A DNA stretch of 18,356 nucleotides, taken from positions 1 to 18,356 of the forward strand of contig JBFLXN010000041.1 in the NCBI GenBank assembly GCA_040755715.1. The letters are read 5' to 3'. Shown piece by piece: positions 7,264 through 14,903 of this stretch. Position 1 is the first letter of the stretch, and the number at the start of each line of letters is the position of its first letter. The position numbers and the translations under genes are program-made. The notes under the pieces are model-generated. The model did not search any database. It had not been told where the DNA came from and was given only the letters and a program-made list of their open reading frames with translations. The stretch comes from JBFLXN01 sp040755715 [NCBI: Candidatus Edwardsbacteria bacterium] (GTDB taxonomy: Bacteria; Edwardsbacteria; AC1; JBFLXN01).

Positions 7264-8253
7264 CTATAGAGGTCCTTCCCTCGTTTGCAAAATTATCTTT
7301 TTTAACTCTTTTATTTTTTCTTGCCAGTTTCTCTCTTTCTCTTCGTTTAATTCAACCATCTTTCTTTTTAAGGAATGATAGGAGGGGAAAATCTTTGTTA
7401 TTCCTTGACTGATTGCTTCTGCAGTATTTTTCACATAAACTGTTCCCTTATAAAAGTGGTGGCGAAGTAGAGGTAAATCGGAGGTAATTAATGGTTTACC
7501 CACAGCCACAGCCTCATAGGCTCCGCAGAGCAAAGTATGGGGTCGAGTAGTAAGAACCATTATTACTTCTACGCTCTGAAGCAGTTTAATATATTCTTCA
7601 TCAGGGAGAAAACCAGTAAGGGTCACGTTGGAAGAAAGCTTCTTCTTTAATTTTACATTTAATTTTTTCTTATCGCCGGTGAGATGAAAATGGACTTCGG
7701 GAATTTTGTGGGTCGCCTCTAAAATCTCCTCAATTGGCTCATCAGAAGAAAAACTGCAAATGACTCCCACGCTCATTTTCTTTCTTTTTTCCTGAACGCA
7801 ATAACTTTTGAAGTAAGGAATTCCATCTTCTAAGACATACCAATTTATTTTCCAAGAGCGAACAAACTGGACTAATTCTTCATTATGAAGCAAAGTAAGC
7901 AAGGCATGGCGAGAAAAGTAGTGGTGCCAAGCCAAAAAAAGACGGTGATACCATTTCTCTATTATAAAGGGGCGAGTGGAGGAATCAATGATAAATTTTC
8001 GGTGATGAAATTTTGCAAAGAGAAAAACAAACAGAACAGCATAAATTGGAGGGTTTTCTACGAAAATTATTTCCGGTTTTTCTTGGTGTAAAATTTTAAA
8101 TGTTTGCCATCCTTGAATTAGGTAGCGATAAAATCTCAGGGGAAATATTTTTCTGTTTCCTTTTATCAGAAATATTTTTGCTGGCAGAGTTTCAGCTAAT
8201 GTTTCACTTCTGCGACTGAAAGGAGACCAGACAACAAAAACGCTTTTTCGCAT
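7264..8253 (-). CDS. GT-B glycosyltransferase, first gene of the leftward cluster
   Basis: A 329-residue putative glycosyltransferase. The N-terminus (SVFVVWSPFSRRSETLAETL), a middle stretch IIFVENPPIYAVLF and FIIDSSTRPF belong to a GT-B acceptor domain. The C-terminal half contains MSVGVICSFSSDEPIEEI, VTLTGFLPDEEYIKLL and CGAYEAVAVGKPLI, which keeps the second Glu of the EX7E motif. The frame is open upstream to 8361, but I choose ATG 8253 because the conserved domain begins there and a TTGACA-N18-TATCTT promoter puts transcription start on the A of this ATG. No ribosome binding site is seen, which agrees with a leaderless message. It heads the leftward polysaccharide cluster. Confidence 0.8.
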   Translation of the reverse strand: MRKSVFVVWSPFSRRSETLAETLPAKIFLIKGNRKIFPLRFYRYLIQGWQTFKILHQEKPEIIFVENPPIYAVLFVFLFAKFHHRKFIIDSSTRPFIIEKWYHRLFLAWHHYFSRHALLTLLHNEELVQFVRSWKINWYVLEDGIPYFKSYCVQEKRKKMSVGVICSFSSDEPIEEILEATHKIPEVHFHLTGDKKKLNVKLKKKLSSNVTLTGFLPDEEYIKLLQSVEVIMVLTTRPHTLLCGAYEAVAVGKPLITSDLPLLRHHFYKGTVYVKNTAEAISQGITKIFPSYHSLKRKMVELNEEKERNWQEKIKELKKIILQTREGPL

Positions 8254-8289
8254 ATATATAAGATACCATAAATTATCTTCTGGTGTCAA
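8254..8289 (-). promoter_or_regulatory. Promoter for the leftward cluster, predicted to give a leaderless mRNA
   Basis: On the minus strand TTGACA (8289 to 8284), an 18-nt spacer and TATCTT (8265 to 8260) are followed by six bases and then the A of the ATG at 8253. The usual distance from the -10 box to +1 places the start of transcription on the start codon. The -10 box is imperfect (4 of 6). Confidence 0.55.
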
Positions 8290-8379
8290 AGGGTTTTTTA
8301 ATCCCGCCTCGGTTTGATTTTCCTTGACCCGTTGGAAGAATAGACAAAGTAGAGTGGTCAAGAAACTTCTAGACCTAAG

Positions 8380-8400
8380 CCCTGATTTTACATCGGGGCA
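8380..8400. repeat. Short palindrome in the divergent intergenic region
   Basis: GCCCTGATTTTACATCGGGGC is an imperfect stem-loop lying between the two divergent promoters. It resembles the CCCCGAT/ATCGGGG elements at 3484-3504 and 18156-18172. It could be a dispersed palindrome or an operator; the resemblance to the other copies favours the first. Confidence 0.55.
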
Positions 8401-8415
8401 TTAGCCAGAATTTTC

Positions 8416-8445
8416 TTGACTTTCATTAGTTTAACTAATTATACT
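8416..8445 (+). promoter_or_regulatory. Sigma70-type promoter for the rightward cluster
   Basis: TTGACT (8416-8421), an 18-nt spacer and TATACT (8440-8445) predict transcription from about 8452. This gives a leader of only about 13 nt before the ATG at 8465, with a GAG available as a weak ribosome binding site. Confidence 0.7.
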
Positions 8446-8464
8446 TTATCAGTAGAGAACTAAA

Positions 8465-10633
8465 ATGTTCAGAACTAGATTTTTCTTTCTTGGCAATTTA
8501 CTACTCCTTCATATTTTCTTAGTCTCACCGGTATTCGCCACGACTGAACGCTGGGTTACTTATACTAATTCTAATTATGTTCAAGATTTGGCGGTAGAAG
8601 GTAACTTCATCTGGTGCGCTACTACCGGAGGTGTCACAAAATTCAATGTATTTGACACCACTTTCACTAAATATACTAATGCCGATGGCTTGGCCGATAT
8701 AGAAGTTAGAGCAGTAGTTATTGATAGCCTTGGAAACAAATGGTTTGGCACAGCAGATGGACTGAGTCGGTTTGACGGCTCAAGCTGGAAAAACTATTCT
8801 TCTTACGAATTGCCGAGTAGCAATATCCTTTCTTTGACCACTGGCTCAGGAAAGATTTGGGTTGGCACAGATCAGGGATTTTGCTATTTTGATGGAACAA
8901 ATTTTAGTATTCCTTATGACCAGGGGAATGTTCCTTTGCCAGATAATTCTATTTCGGTTTTACTCTGCCAAAGAGACACACTCTGGATTGGTACCTCCAA
9001 AGGGTTATGTAGAGTGCCAGTCCTCTTTTTAGACAATCCTCTTGCTTGGCAAAAATTTGATACCACTAATAGTGGAATAATTAGCAATCAAATTCAGACC
9101 GTATGTAAAAAGGATTCTCTCTTATTTGTAGGTAGTGTTCGTGGTGTTTCTCGCTTTAATGGAATGAAATGGGACACTCTGAATGCGGGACTTCCTTCTT
9201 TGAATGTCCGTGACCTCACCTTTTCTGCTGATACACTTTGGGCAGCTACTGCTAATGGAGCTTGTAAGTTGATAGGAACTACTTGGGTCATAGTAAATAC
9301 TGGGCTTTTATCCAGAAATCTTTATGCTTTAGCAGTAACTCAGACTGGACAACTCTGGACCGGAAGTTGGGGTGAAGGAATTGCGAAATTAGAAGGAAGT
9401 ATCTGGCATATTTACTGCAGTAATGGACCAGCTTGGAATTTTTTAGGTTCTGGTCTTGCTTTTGATTTGGATGGAAGTGTCTGGGCTACTCATTGCAGTG
9501 CTGGAGCGGGACCCGGGGGACTCAGTCAGTTAGACCGCCAGGGGAATTGGAATATCTATAATAGTGCTAATAGTGGTTTTGTAACTAATACACTTCCCTA
9601 CCTTGATATTGATAGAGATGGAAATAAATGGATAGGCACTTGGGGATATGGACTCATCAAGATGGATAACACCGGGCGATGCACTACATATACCAACCCT
9701 ACTCCATTGCTTGGTCGTTATGTTTTAGACATTTATCTAGATGAACAAAATAATCGCTATTTTGTTACTTGGGTTGAAAATGGTGTCTCCGTATTAACAA
9801 AAGAAAATACTTGGCAATATCACTATGACCCATTTATTACTAACACTTTTCCTCATTGTGTCGTTCGTGGACCTGATGGCACAATTTGGGTGGGAACCAA
9901 AGAAAACGGTCTGGCCAGAATTAATCCAGATGAAACTTGGACATATTTCAATCCTTCCAATAGTGGAATTGCTTCCGGCCGCCTTCAGAGTATGGTTTTT
10001 GATAATGAAGGAAACTTGTGGCTGGGAACATTCGGTGGCGTAAGCAGATTTGACGGTTCAAGTTTTACAAATTTTACTATGGAAAACTCTCCGCTCCGGT
10101 CAAATGTAATTATTGCAGTGAAAGTTGACCCGATAGGCAACAAGTGGTTCGCCACACTTGACGCTGGGTTATATTGTCTTGATGCGGCTGGTAATTGGTC
10201 AGTATATGCCAAAAACGATCTTGGCAGAAGGGGGAGTAAATTAGTTGATGACCATCTGAATTCTTTGGCACTCCGCCTGACAAGTTCCCACTGTGAAGAA
10301 ATCTGGATTGGTTCCGTCCGGGGCTTGAATTGCCTAATTTTAGATAATCCAGAATCTTCAGAACCCAATAAGGCTTACACTTATCCCAACCCCTTCCGAC
10401 CAGAAATTCATAAAAAACTTACTTTTGCAGAAATTCCGGATAATTCTATTATTAAAATCTTTACCCTTTCTGGAGAATTGATTAAGGAAATTGGTCAAGT
10501 TAATACATTTACTCATACTGCCGTTTGGGATGGAAAGAATGAAAGAGGTGTAATGGTAGCTAGTGGAATATATCTTTTTTTAGTAAAGACAGATAAGCAA
10601 ACAAAATTAGGAAAATTTGCGGTTGTTAGATAA
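8465..10633 (+). CDS. Secreted 14-blade propeller protein (two-component-regulator propeller) with FlgD-like C-terminal tail
   Basis: A 722-residue exported protein. Residues 1-25 form a signal peptide (hydrophobic core, cleavage after VFA). I count 14 Reg_prop blades marked by W-x-G-T-x-x-G-L type motifs at about residues 50, 93, 132, 174, 221, 259, 298, 340, 389, 432, 475, 519, 561 and 614, which matches two seven-blade propellers as in the sensor half of hybrid two-component systems. No transmembrane, kinase or response-regulator domain follows. Instead the last 83 residues (YPNPFRPE..., FTLSGELIKEI, AVWDGKNERGVMVASGIYLF) form a FlgD-like/T9SS type-A-like beta domain, usually linked to secretion or surface anchoring. 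It has its own promoter, and its TAA overlaps the ATG of the next glycosyltransferase (TAATG), so the two are translationally coupled. A ligand such as the local polysaccharide is only an inference. Confidence 0.88.
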   Translation: MFRTRFFFLGNLLLLHIFLVSPVFATTERWVTYTNSNYVQDLAVEGNFIWCATTGGVTKFNVFDTTFTKYTNADGLADIEVRAVVIDSLGNKWFGTADGLSRFDGSSWKNYSSYELPSSNILSLTTGSGKIWVGTDQGFCYFDGTNFSIPYDQGNVPLPDNSISVLLCQRDTLWIGTSKGLCRVPVLFLDNPLAWQKFDTTNSGIISNQIQTVCKKDSLLFVGSVRGVSRFNGMKWDTLNAGLPSLNVRDLTFSADTLWAATANGACKLIGTTWVIVNTGLLSRNLYALAVTQTGQLWTGSWGEGIAKLEGSIWHIYCSNGPAWNFLGSGLAFDLDGSVWATHCSAGAGPGGLSQLDRQGNWNIYNSANSGFVTNTLPYLDIDRDGNKWIGTWGYGLIKMDNTGRCTTYTNPTPLLGRYVLDIYLDEQNNRYFVTWVENGVSVLTKENTWQYHYDPFITNTFPHCVVRGPDGTIWVGTKENGLARINPDETWTYFNPSNSGIASGRLQSMVFDNEGNLWLGTFGGVSRFDGSSFTNFTMENSPLRSNVIIAVKVDPIGNKWFATLDAGLYCLDAAGNWSVYAKNDLGRRGSKLVDDHLNSLALRLTSSHCEEIWIGSVRGLNCLILDNPESSEPNKAYTYPNPFRPEIHKKLTFAEIPDNSIIKIFTLSGELIKEIGQVNTFTHTAVWDGKNERGVMVASGIYLFLVKTDKQTKLGKFAVVR

Positions 10634-11925
10634 TGAAAAATGTTTTGTTCATAGCCTATTATTTTCCTCCCTTGGGAATGAGTGGAATCCAGCGGACGCT
10701 GAAATTTGTTAAATACCTTCCAGAATTTGACTGGCATCCTCTCATATTGACCATTAGGCAAACCGTATATTATGCTAAGGATTTTTCTCTCTTCAAGGAA
10801 ATTCCTAATTCAGCCGAAGTTTATAGAACCTTTTCTTTGGAACCGTTGAGCCTTTGGTCTTATCTTAAGTCTTTCCTGGGGGGACAAAAAGGTTTGAGCG
10901 TCCAAAGTTTTGCTACTACTCGCCAGAGATTCAAAGTTTTTAATGATTGGCTTTTTATTCCTGATAATAAAACTGGTTGGTTACCTTTTGCCTTTTGGAG
11001 TGGCCTAAAACTAATCAAAAAGGGAGAAATAGATGTTATTTATTCCACTGCCCCCCCCTATACTTCTCATTTGATTGGTTATTTGTTAAAAAAATGTTCA
11101 GGAAAGCCACTGGTGCTTGACTTTCGGGACCTCTGGACCCAGCGCCCTCTTCTTTCCTATCCTACTTTGTTTCATCAAAGAGCAAATGAATTTTTAGAAA
11201 GGAAAATTTTACAAGAAGCGGACCAAATTATCACCATTAGTGAACTCTGGAAAAGAAATTGGATTTTGAAATATTCTTTTCTTCCTGAACAAAAGTTTAC
11301 CGTGATTTCTCATGGTTTTGACTCAGAAGATTTCATAGGAGTGATACCTCATCGGACTGAAGTTTTTACAGTAACTCATGCAGGTGCACTCATTGAAATT
11401 ACGGCTAAATACTTCTTCTTAGCTCTTAAATCCCTTCTTGAAGAGTATCCAGAGTTTAAAAACAAAATGGCAGTAAAATTTATCGGTGTCGCCAAAAGGG
11501 AAGAGCAAGAAATAGTAAGAGAATTTGGTTTAGAAAACACCGTCCGTTTTATTCCATATCTACCTCATCAACAATGTCTACAAGCGGAAGCGGATTCTGA
11601 TGTTTTGCTCTTACTGACGATGGAAGAAGAAGAAATGAGAATACGAGGCAAACTTTATGAATATTTGGGAACTGGCAAGTCTATCTTAGCTATAACCCCC
11701 GAGGGAGAAACGGCCAACTTAATCAAAGAACTAAAAGTAGGCAAAGTAGTTTCTCCAAAGGATATTTCAGGAATTAAGGAGGCGATTCTTTCTTATTATC
11801 ATCAATATGCAAATGGGTTTCTTCCAACATTTAAACCAGCCATAAAGAGATTTGACAGAAAAAATTTGACCTTACATTTAGCAGAAGTTTTTAATGAGGT
11901 CTCTGGGGAAACCTCTTTAAATTAA
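10633..11925 (+). CDS. GT4-family glycosyltransferase
   Basis: A 430-residue GT-B glycosyltransferase. The N-terminus MKNVLFIAYYFPPLGMSGIQ and the following RTLKFVKYLPEF are typical of WcaI-like GT4 enzymes. YSTAPPYTSH (137-146) and DFRDLW (163-168) follow, and the C-terminal domain has VTHAGALIEIT, GKLYEYLGTGKSILAI and the GETANLIKE segment. It starts within the stop of the propeller gene (TAATG) with no separate promoter. The AP-P part of the conserved STAPP motif is encoded by GCC CCC CCC, a run of eight C at 11051-11058, where slippage would inactivate the gene. The linkage formed is unknown. Confidence 0.9.
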   Translation: MKNVLFIAYYFPPLGMSGIQRTLKFVKYLPEFDWHPLILTIRQTVYYAKDFSLFKEIPNSAEVYRTFSLEPLSLWSYLKSFLGGQKGLSVQSFATTRQRFKVFNDWLFIPDNKTGWLPFAFWSGLKLIKKGEIDVIYSTAPPYTSHLIGYLLKKCSGKPLVLDFRDLWTQRPLLSYPTLFHQRANEFLERKILQEADQIITISELWKRNWILKYSFLPEQKFTVISHGFDSEDFIGVIPHRTEVFTVTHAGALIEITAKYFFLALKSLLEEYPEFKNKMAVKFIGVAKREEQEIVREFGLENTVRFIPYLPHQQCLQAEADSDVLLLLTMEEEEMRIRGKLYEYLGTGKSILAITPEGETANLIKELKVGKVVSPKDISGIKEAILSYYHQYANGFLPTFKPAIKRFDRKNLTLHLAEVFNEVSGETSLN

Positions 11926-11950
11926 ACTCAGAAATCTCTATTGAAAAAAG

Positions 11951-13564
11951 ATGAAGCGTCTTTTTATCTTCCTTTTCATCTTAATTCTTTTTGTTCAGTT
12001 AATCCTTTTGTTTCTTTTTGTTCACTTCCGCTTTATTGGTGCTGACGAAGGGCTTCTTTTGGAAGCATCCTGGCAAGTGAGTAAGGGTAGAATTCCTTAC
12101 ATTGATTTTTTCTATGTCCAGATGCCGCTTTTGCCCTATATTTATGCAGGTCTTCTGAAATTAAATATTTCTTCATTTCATACTTTGAGGCTCTTTCTCA
12201 TTTTTTTAAGTTTCGGCTTAGGTTTGGTGATTATGGTTTGTGCCTATAGAAATACCTCTCCCTTTTTCCCTCCCCCACAGAGGGAGGGAGAGGTGGCCCT
12301 CAGTGTAATTTTTCTTTATGCCTTTAATGGATATGTTCTTACTTGTCATTCACTAATCAAGGTTTTTGCCTGGACTGACCTTTTTGCCTTCTTATGTTTT
12401 TTTCTTCTTAACTTGAATTTTTTAGAGATTTCTGAAAAAGTCCAGAAATCGCCGATTACGCAGAAAAAGCACAGATTACACAGATTAAAAGCTTTGAAAA
12501 TATTTACTCTGCGCAATCCCTTAGAAATCCGTGTAATCTGCGGACGAGTTTTCCTGGCGGGAATTTTTTTAGGGATAGCGCTCAACATCAGAGCGACAGT
12601 CCTTCCCTTGGTTCCTCTTTTTGTAATCTGGAATGCAGTGGGCTCTCATTCTTTTAAACAATTTCTCTTTAGTTCTGCAATATTTATCTTAGGGGTTCTC
12701 GTTGTATCTCCTTTAAGTCTATATCTTTTTTTCCGTGACCCAGAGGCATTTGTAATGAACAATTTAATATTTCATCTAATCTGGTATCCTGTTCAGGAGC
12801 CAAAGAGTCTTTTCTGGCAAAAGATTACTGCTATTTCTCGCTATTTGCTACCGCATGCACAAAACTTTATCCTAACACTTCTGGCATTCTGGGGGGTAAA
12901 AATGAGTTTCTTTGATAGGAAATCCTGGAGTGGCAAGAGAAGAGAAGACCGAACTGCATTGATTGCATTTTCCTTTGCAGGTGTGATTGTGATTACTTAT
13001 CTGTTTGCGACGCCGATAATAACCCAATATTTTGTGCAAATAATACCATATTGCTTAATAATGACGATTCCTGCGTTAAAGCGAGTCTTTGAAAAGCAGG
13101 ATTTTCTTTGGTTAAATAAGAAGTTATTTTTAATTGTGTTTGCCGCCCTTTACTTCATAATGCTCTTTCCATATATTCTGATTTTTATTGGAAGTGTTAG
13201 AGAGAAAGATAAGATGTGGGAGATAAAAGAAGTTATGGCGGTAGCAAGGACAGTTCAACAAGTTTCTGCTCCTCAAGACTCAGTTCTCTCTTGGTGGCCG
13301 GGATATGTCTTTTTCGCCAACCGTCCGCCTGTCTCCCATTCAGAATTCTGTGGTTATCAATTTACAAATAGACTGAAAGAAGAGGACTATTCACGATATC
13401 ATATTCTTAACGATAAGCAAATTACTGAAATAATTTCACAGCGAAGGGCAAAAGTATTGGTTTTTGATGAGGAGATGACAGTCAAATTTGCCGATGAGAT
13501 CGATCAGTCTTATAGATTTTATAAGGAAGTCGGGGAACAACTAATATATTTACGAAGAGAGTGA
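11951..13564 (+). CDS. ArnT/PMT-type (GT39/GT83-like) membrane glycosyltransferase with two in-frame repeat inserts
   Basis: A 537-residue multi-pass membrane protein. It starts with a hydrophobic helix, then the family's first periplasmic loop with the catalytic-type acidic pair in FIGADEGLLL (Asp32, Glu33) and KGRIPYIDFFYVQMPLLPY. Such enzymes move sugars from polyprenyl-phosphate donors to lipid A, glycans or proteins outside the inner membrane. The C-terminal soluble part includes SVLSWWPGYVFFANRPP. Residues about 102-115 and 168-199 are encoded by dispersed palindromic repeats and both fall in hydrophilic stretches between predicted membrane helices. The frame is intact through both. The gene starts 25 nt after the preceding glycosyltransferase with a poor ribosome binding site. 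Function after the insertions is plausible but unproven. Confidence 0.85.
   Translation: MKRLFIFLFILILFVQLILLFLFVHFRFIGADEGLLLEASWQVSKGRIPYIDFFYVQMPLLPYIYAGLLKLNISSFHTLRLFLIFLSFGLGLVIMVCAYRNTSPFFPPPQREGEVALSVIFLYAFNGYVLTCHSLIKVFAWTDLFAFLCFFLLNLNFLEISEKVQKSPITQKKHRLHRLKALKIFTLRNPLEIRVICGRVFLAGIFLGIALNIRATVLPLVPLFVIWNAVGSHSFKQFLFSSAIFILGVLVVSPLSLYLFFRDPEAFVMNNLIFHLIWYPVQEPKSLFWQKITAISRYLLPHAQNFILTLLAFWGVKMSFFDRKSWSGKRREDRTALIAFSFAGVIVITYLFATPIITQYFVQIIPYCLIMTIPALKRVFEKQDFLWLNKKLFLIVFAALYFIMLFPYILIFIGSVREKDKMWEIKEVMAVARTVQQVSAPQDSVLSWWPGYVFFANRPPVSHSEFCGYQFTNRLKEEDYSRYHILNDKQITEIISQRRAKVLVFDEEMTVKFADEIDQSYRFYKEVGEQLIYLRRE
12254..12295. repeat. 42-bp palindromic repeat inserted in frame in the membrane glycosyltransferase gene
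   Basis: ACCTCTCCC at the left and GGGAGGGAGAGGT at the right make an inverted repeat of exactly 14 codons (TSPFFPPPQREGEV, residues 102-115). It resembles the CCTCACCC...GGGAGAGG element at about 586-636. It joins helix-like VIMVCAYRN to ALSVIFLYAF without breaking the frame. Confidence 0.7.
12452..12547. repeat. 96-bp GCAGATTACGCAG-type repeat inserted in frame in the membrane glycosyltransferase gene
   Basis: The first part matches the intergenic copy at 294-326 at 30 of 33 bases. Its right end (AATCCGTGTAATCTGCGG) is the imperfect reverse complement of its left end. It contributes 32 codons (residues 168-199), rich in Lys, Arg and His, with no stop, placed between two membrane helices. 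Confidence 0.8.
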
Positions 13565-13573
13565 TTCTAATCT

Positions 13574-14449
13574 ATGCTTAATCTTTCAGTTATTATTGTC
13601 ACCTGGCAAAGTGAGAAATATATAAAGCCCTGCCTGCGTTCGGCAGAACGAGAATTGAATAGTCTTAATGGTGAAATCATTGTAGTGGACAATCACTCAT
13701 CTGATGGAAGTGTAGAGGCTCTTAGGAAAGATTTCCCTACTGTCCAGATAGTAGAGAATTCTCAAAATCTTGGCTTTGCTAAAGCGGTCAATCAAGGCTT
13801 AAGGCTAGCTAAAGGCAAATATATTTTTCTTCTCAATCCGGATACAATTATATTACCCGGGGCTCTTTTGGAAATGATTAATTTTTTAGAAAGTCATCCG
13901 ACAGTGGGGATATTGGGTCCTCAATTACTTAATTCTGATGGAACTATTCAGTCTTCCTGTCGTGAATTTCCTTCTTATCAAAATCTAATCTGGGAAATTT
14001 TAGGATTGGCACGCCTTTTTCCAAAACACAAAATTTTTGGTCGCTGGAAGATGAGTTATTTTTCTCATAATGAATTGAGAGAAGTAGACCAACCCATGGG
14101 TTCTGCCTTAATGGTGAGGAAAGATGTGGTAGAGCAAATAGGAGTGATGGATGAGCGATTTTCAATGTTTTTTAATGAGGTTGATTGGTGTTATCGGATG
14201 AAGGAGATGGGCTGGAAGATTTATTTTCTACCCCAAGCCAAGATAATTCATCATTTGGGTGCCAGCACCTGCCAAAGCAAAATCAGGATGATTCTTTTTC
14301 TACACTATAATCTTTTGCGATTTCTGGCTAAATATGAAAGAAGACCGTTAGGGTTTTTGCCACTGACGGCTTTGGCTACTTTATTATTATTTGTAACTAT
14401 TATTAGAATTTGTTTTAATCTCATATTTGATAGGAGTCACAACCTTTAG
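13574..14449 (+). CDS. GT2-family glycosyltransferase (rhamnosyltransferase-like)
   Basis: A 291-residue inverting GT-A enzyme. LSVIIVTW opens the nucleotide-binding fold. VVDNHSSDGS (Asp39), LGFAKAVNQG and LLNPDT (the DXD-like position, Asp90) follow, then GSALMVRKDV and the catalytic-base region FFNEVDWCYRMKEMGW (Glu202, Asp204, Arg208). A C-terminal hydrophobic segment near residues 262-285 suggests membrane association. It begins 9 nt after the membrane glycosyltransferase stop with AGAGAG upstream, so it belongs to the same rightward operon. The protein stops soon after the hydrophobic segment, where repeat-rich sequence begins. The family is sure; the sugar is not. Confidence 0.92.
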   Translation: MLNLSVIIVTWQSEKYIKPCLRSAERELNSLNGEIIVVDNHSSDGSVEALRKDFPTVQIVENSQNLGFAKAVNQGLRLAKGKYIFLLNPDTIILPGALLEMINFLESHPTVGILGPQLLNSDGTIQSSCREFPSYQNLIWEILGLARLFPKHKIFGRWKMSYFSHNELREVDQPMGSALMVRKDVVEQIGVMDERFSMFFNEVDWCYRMKEMGWKIYFLPQAKIIHHLGASTCQSKIRMILFLHYNLLRFLAKYERRPLGFLPLTALATLLLFVTIIRICFNLIFDRSHNL

Positions 14450-14570
14450 GTAAACCCCCGCACCCCCCACAGGGGGCAGGACTTTTGTGGGAAACAGAAT
14501 TTTTGCACCCTTCATCCACGTCTACATGACGGAACCTTCTGGGTGCGGGGTAAAGAGAGCTCTCTGAGTA

Positions 14571-14667
14571 TGGGGATTACGCAGATTTATAGCGGATTAT
14601 GCAGAGTAAGTATTTTCAAAGGTTTTAATCTAGGTAATCTGTGGTTCTTTTGCGTAATCAGCGTCTT
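14571..14667. repeat. Third copy of the GCAGATTACGCAG dispersed repeat
   Basis: GATTACGCAGATT at the left and TAATCTGTGG...GCGTAATCAGCG at the right form imperfect inverted arms. Sequence and layout resemble the copies at 287-350 and 12452-12547. Confidence 0.65.
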
Positions 14668-14679
14668 ATTAAAAAGGGA

Positions 14680-14709
14680 TTGACATAATTGAAATTACTG
14701 TGCTAAACT
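14680..14709 (+). promoter_or_regulatory. Sigma70 promoter for the methyltransferase-to-M16 gene group
   Basis: TTGACA (14680-14685), an 18-nt spacer ending TGTGC and TAAACT (14704-14709) predict transcription from about 14716. This leaves a long leader of nearly 190 nt before the ATG at 14904. Confidence 0.65.
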
Positions 14710-14794
14710 ATTTTTGCGCTATTCTGGAAGCTGGGAATTTTTCGCCAAAGGCGAATCCCAAAGGGATTATCTTAGTTCTCCGGAAAAGTGTGAC

Positions 14795-14809
14795 GAAAAT
14801 GTCAAAGAG
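14795..14809 (-). repeat. 15-bp match to the boxA region of the terminal repeats
   Basis: The minus strand reads CTCTTTGACATTTTC, identical to the boxA-containing core of the terminal repeats (42-56 and its mirror). The flanks differ and no promoter of matching orientation is obvious nearby. It may be a fragment of an old leader copy. Confidence 0.5.
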
Positions 14810-14850
14810 TAATCTTACTACTTCTTGAGTTCTGTTTGTTCTAACCTGGT

Positions 14851-14884
14851 AAAATGGGCTCTGTCTGAGACAAAAAGCCATTTT
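14851..14884 (+). promoter_or_regulatory. Hairpin just upstream of the methyltransferase ribosome binding site
   Basis: AAAATGGGCT (14851-14860) pairs with AGCCATTTT (14876-14884) with one bulged G and a 15-nt loop that holds the small palindrome GTCTGAGAC. It ends only a few bases before the GAGAGGG ribosome binding site, so it could modulate translation. It matches no riboswitch class I recognise. Confidence 0.35.
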
Positions 14885-14903
14885 GTAAAGAGAGGGCGCT
14901 GGG

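Larger units (their letters stand above)
14450..14903. other. 454-bp repeat-rich gap with a promoter and leader
   Basis: No gene is seen. From left to right it holds a CCCCGCACCC / GGGTGCGGGG inverted repeat (arms 14456-14465 and 14541-14550, with CCCCC-ACA-GGGGG inside the left part), a diverged copy of the GCAGATTACGCAG repeat (about 14571-14667), a sigma70 promoter (14680-14709), a palindrome around TTCGCCAAAGGCGAA (about 14730-14770), a 15-bp match to the terminal repeat (14795-14809) and a hairpin before the methyltransferase gene (14851-14884). Confidence 0.8.

Noticed and set aside
8254-8361. 36-residue N-terminal extension of the first leftward glycosyltransferase
   Set aside because: The extension has no conserved features, and a consensus -35 box lies within it, which fits untranslated DNA better than coding sequence.
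9985-10368. 127-codon open frame antisense to the propeller gene
   Set aside because: It lies wholly opposite a strongly supported repeat-protein gene and shows no recognisable domain, signal or ribosome binding site context.
14464-14476. CCCCC-ACA-GGGGG hairpin as the terminator of the rightward glycan operon
   Set aside because: The stem is only 5 bp and the following T-run is short and displaced, and it is part of a larger inverted repeat, so I do not call it a terminator.
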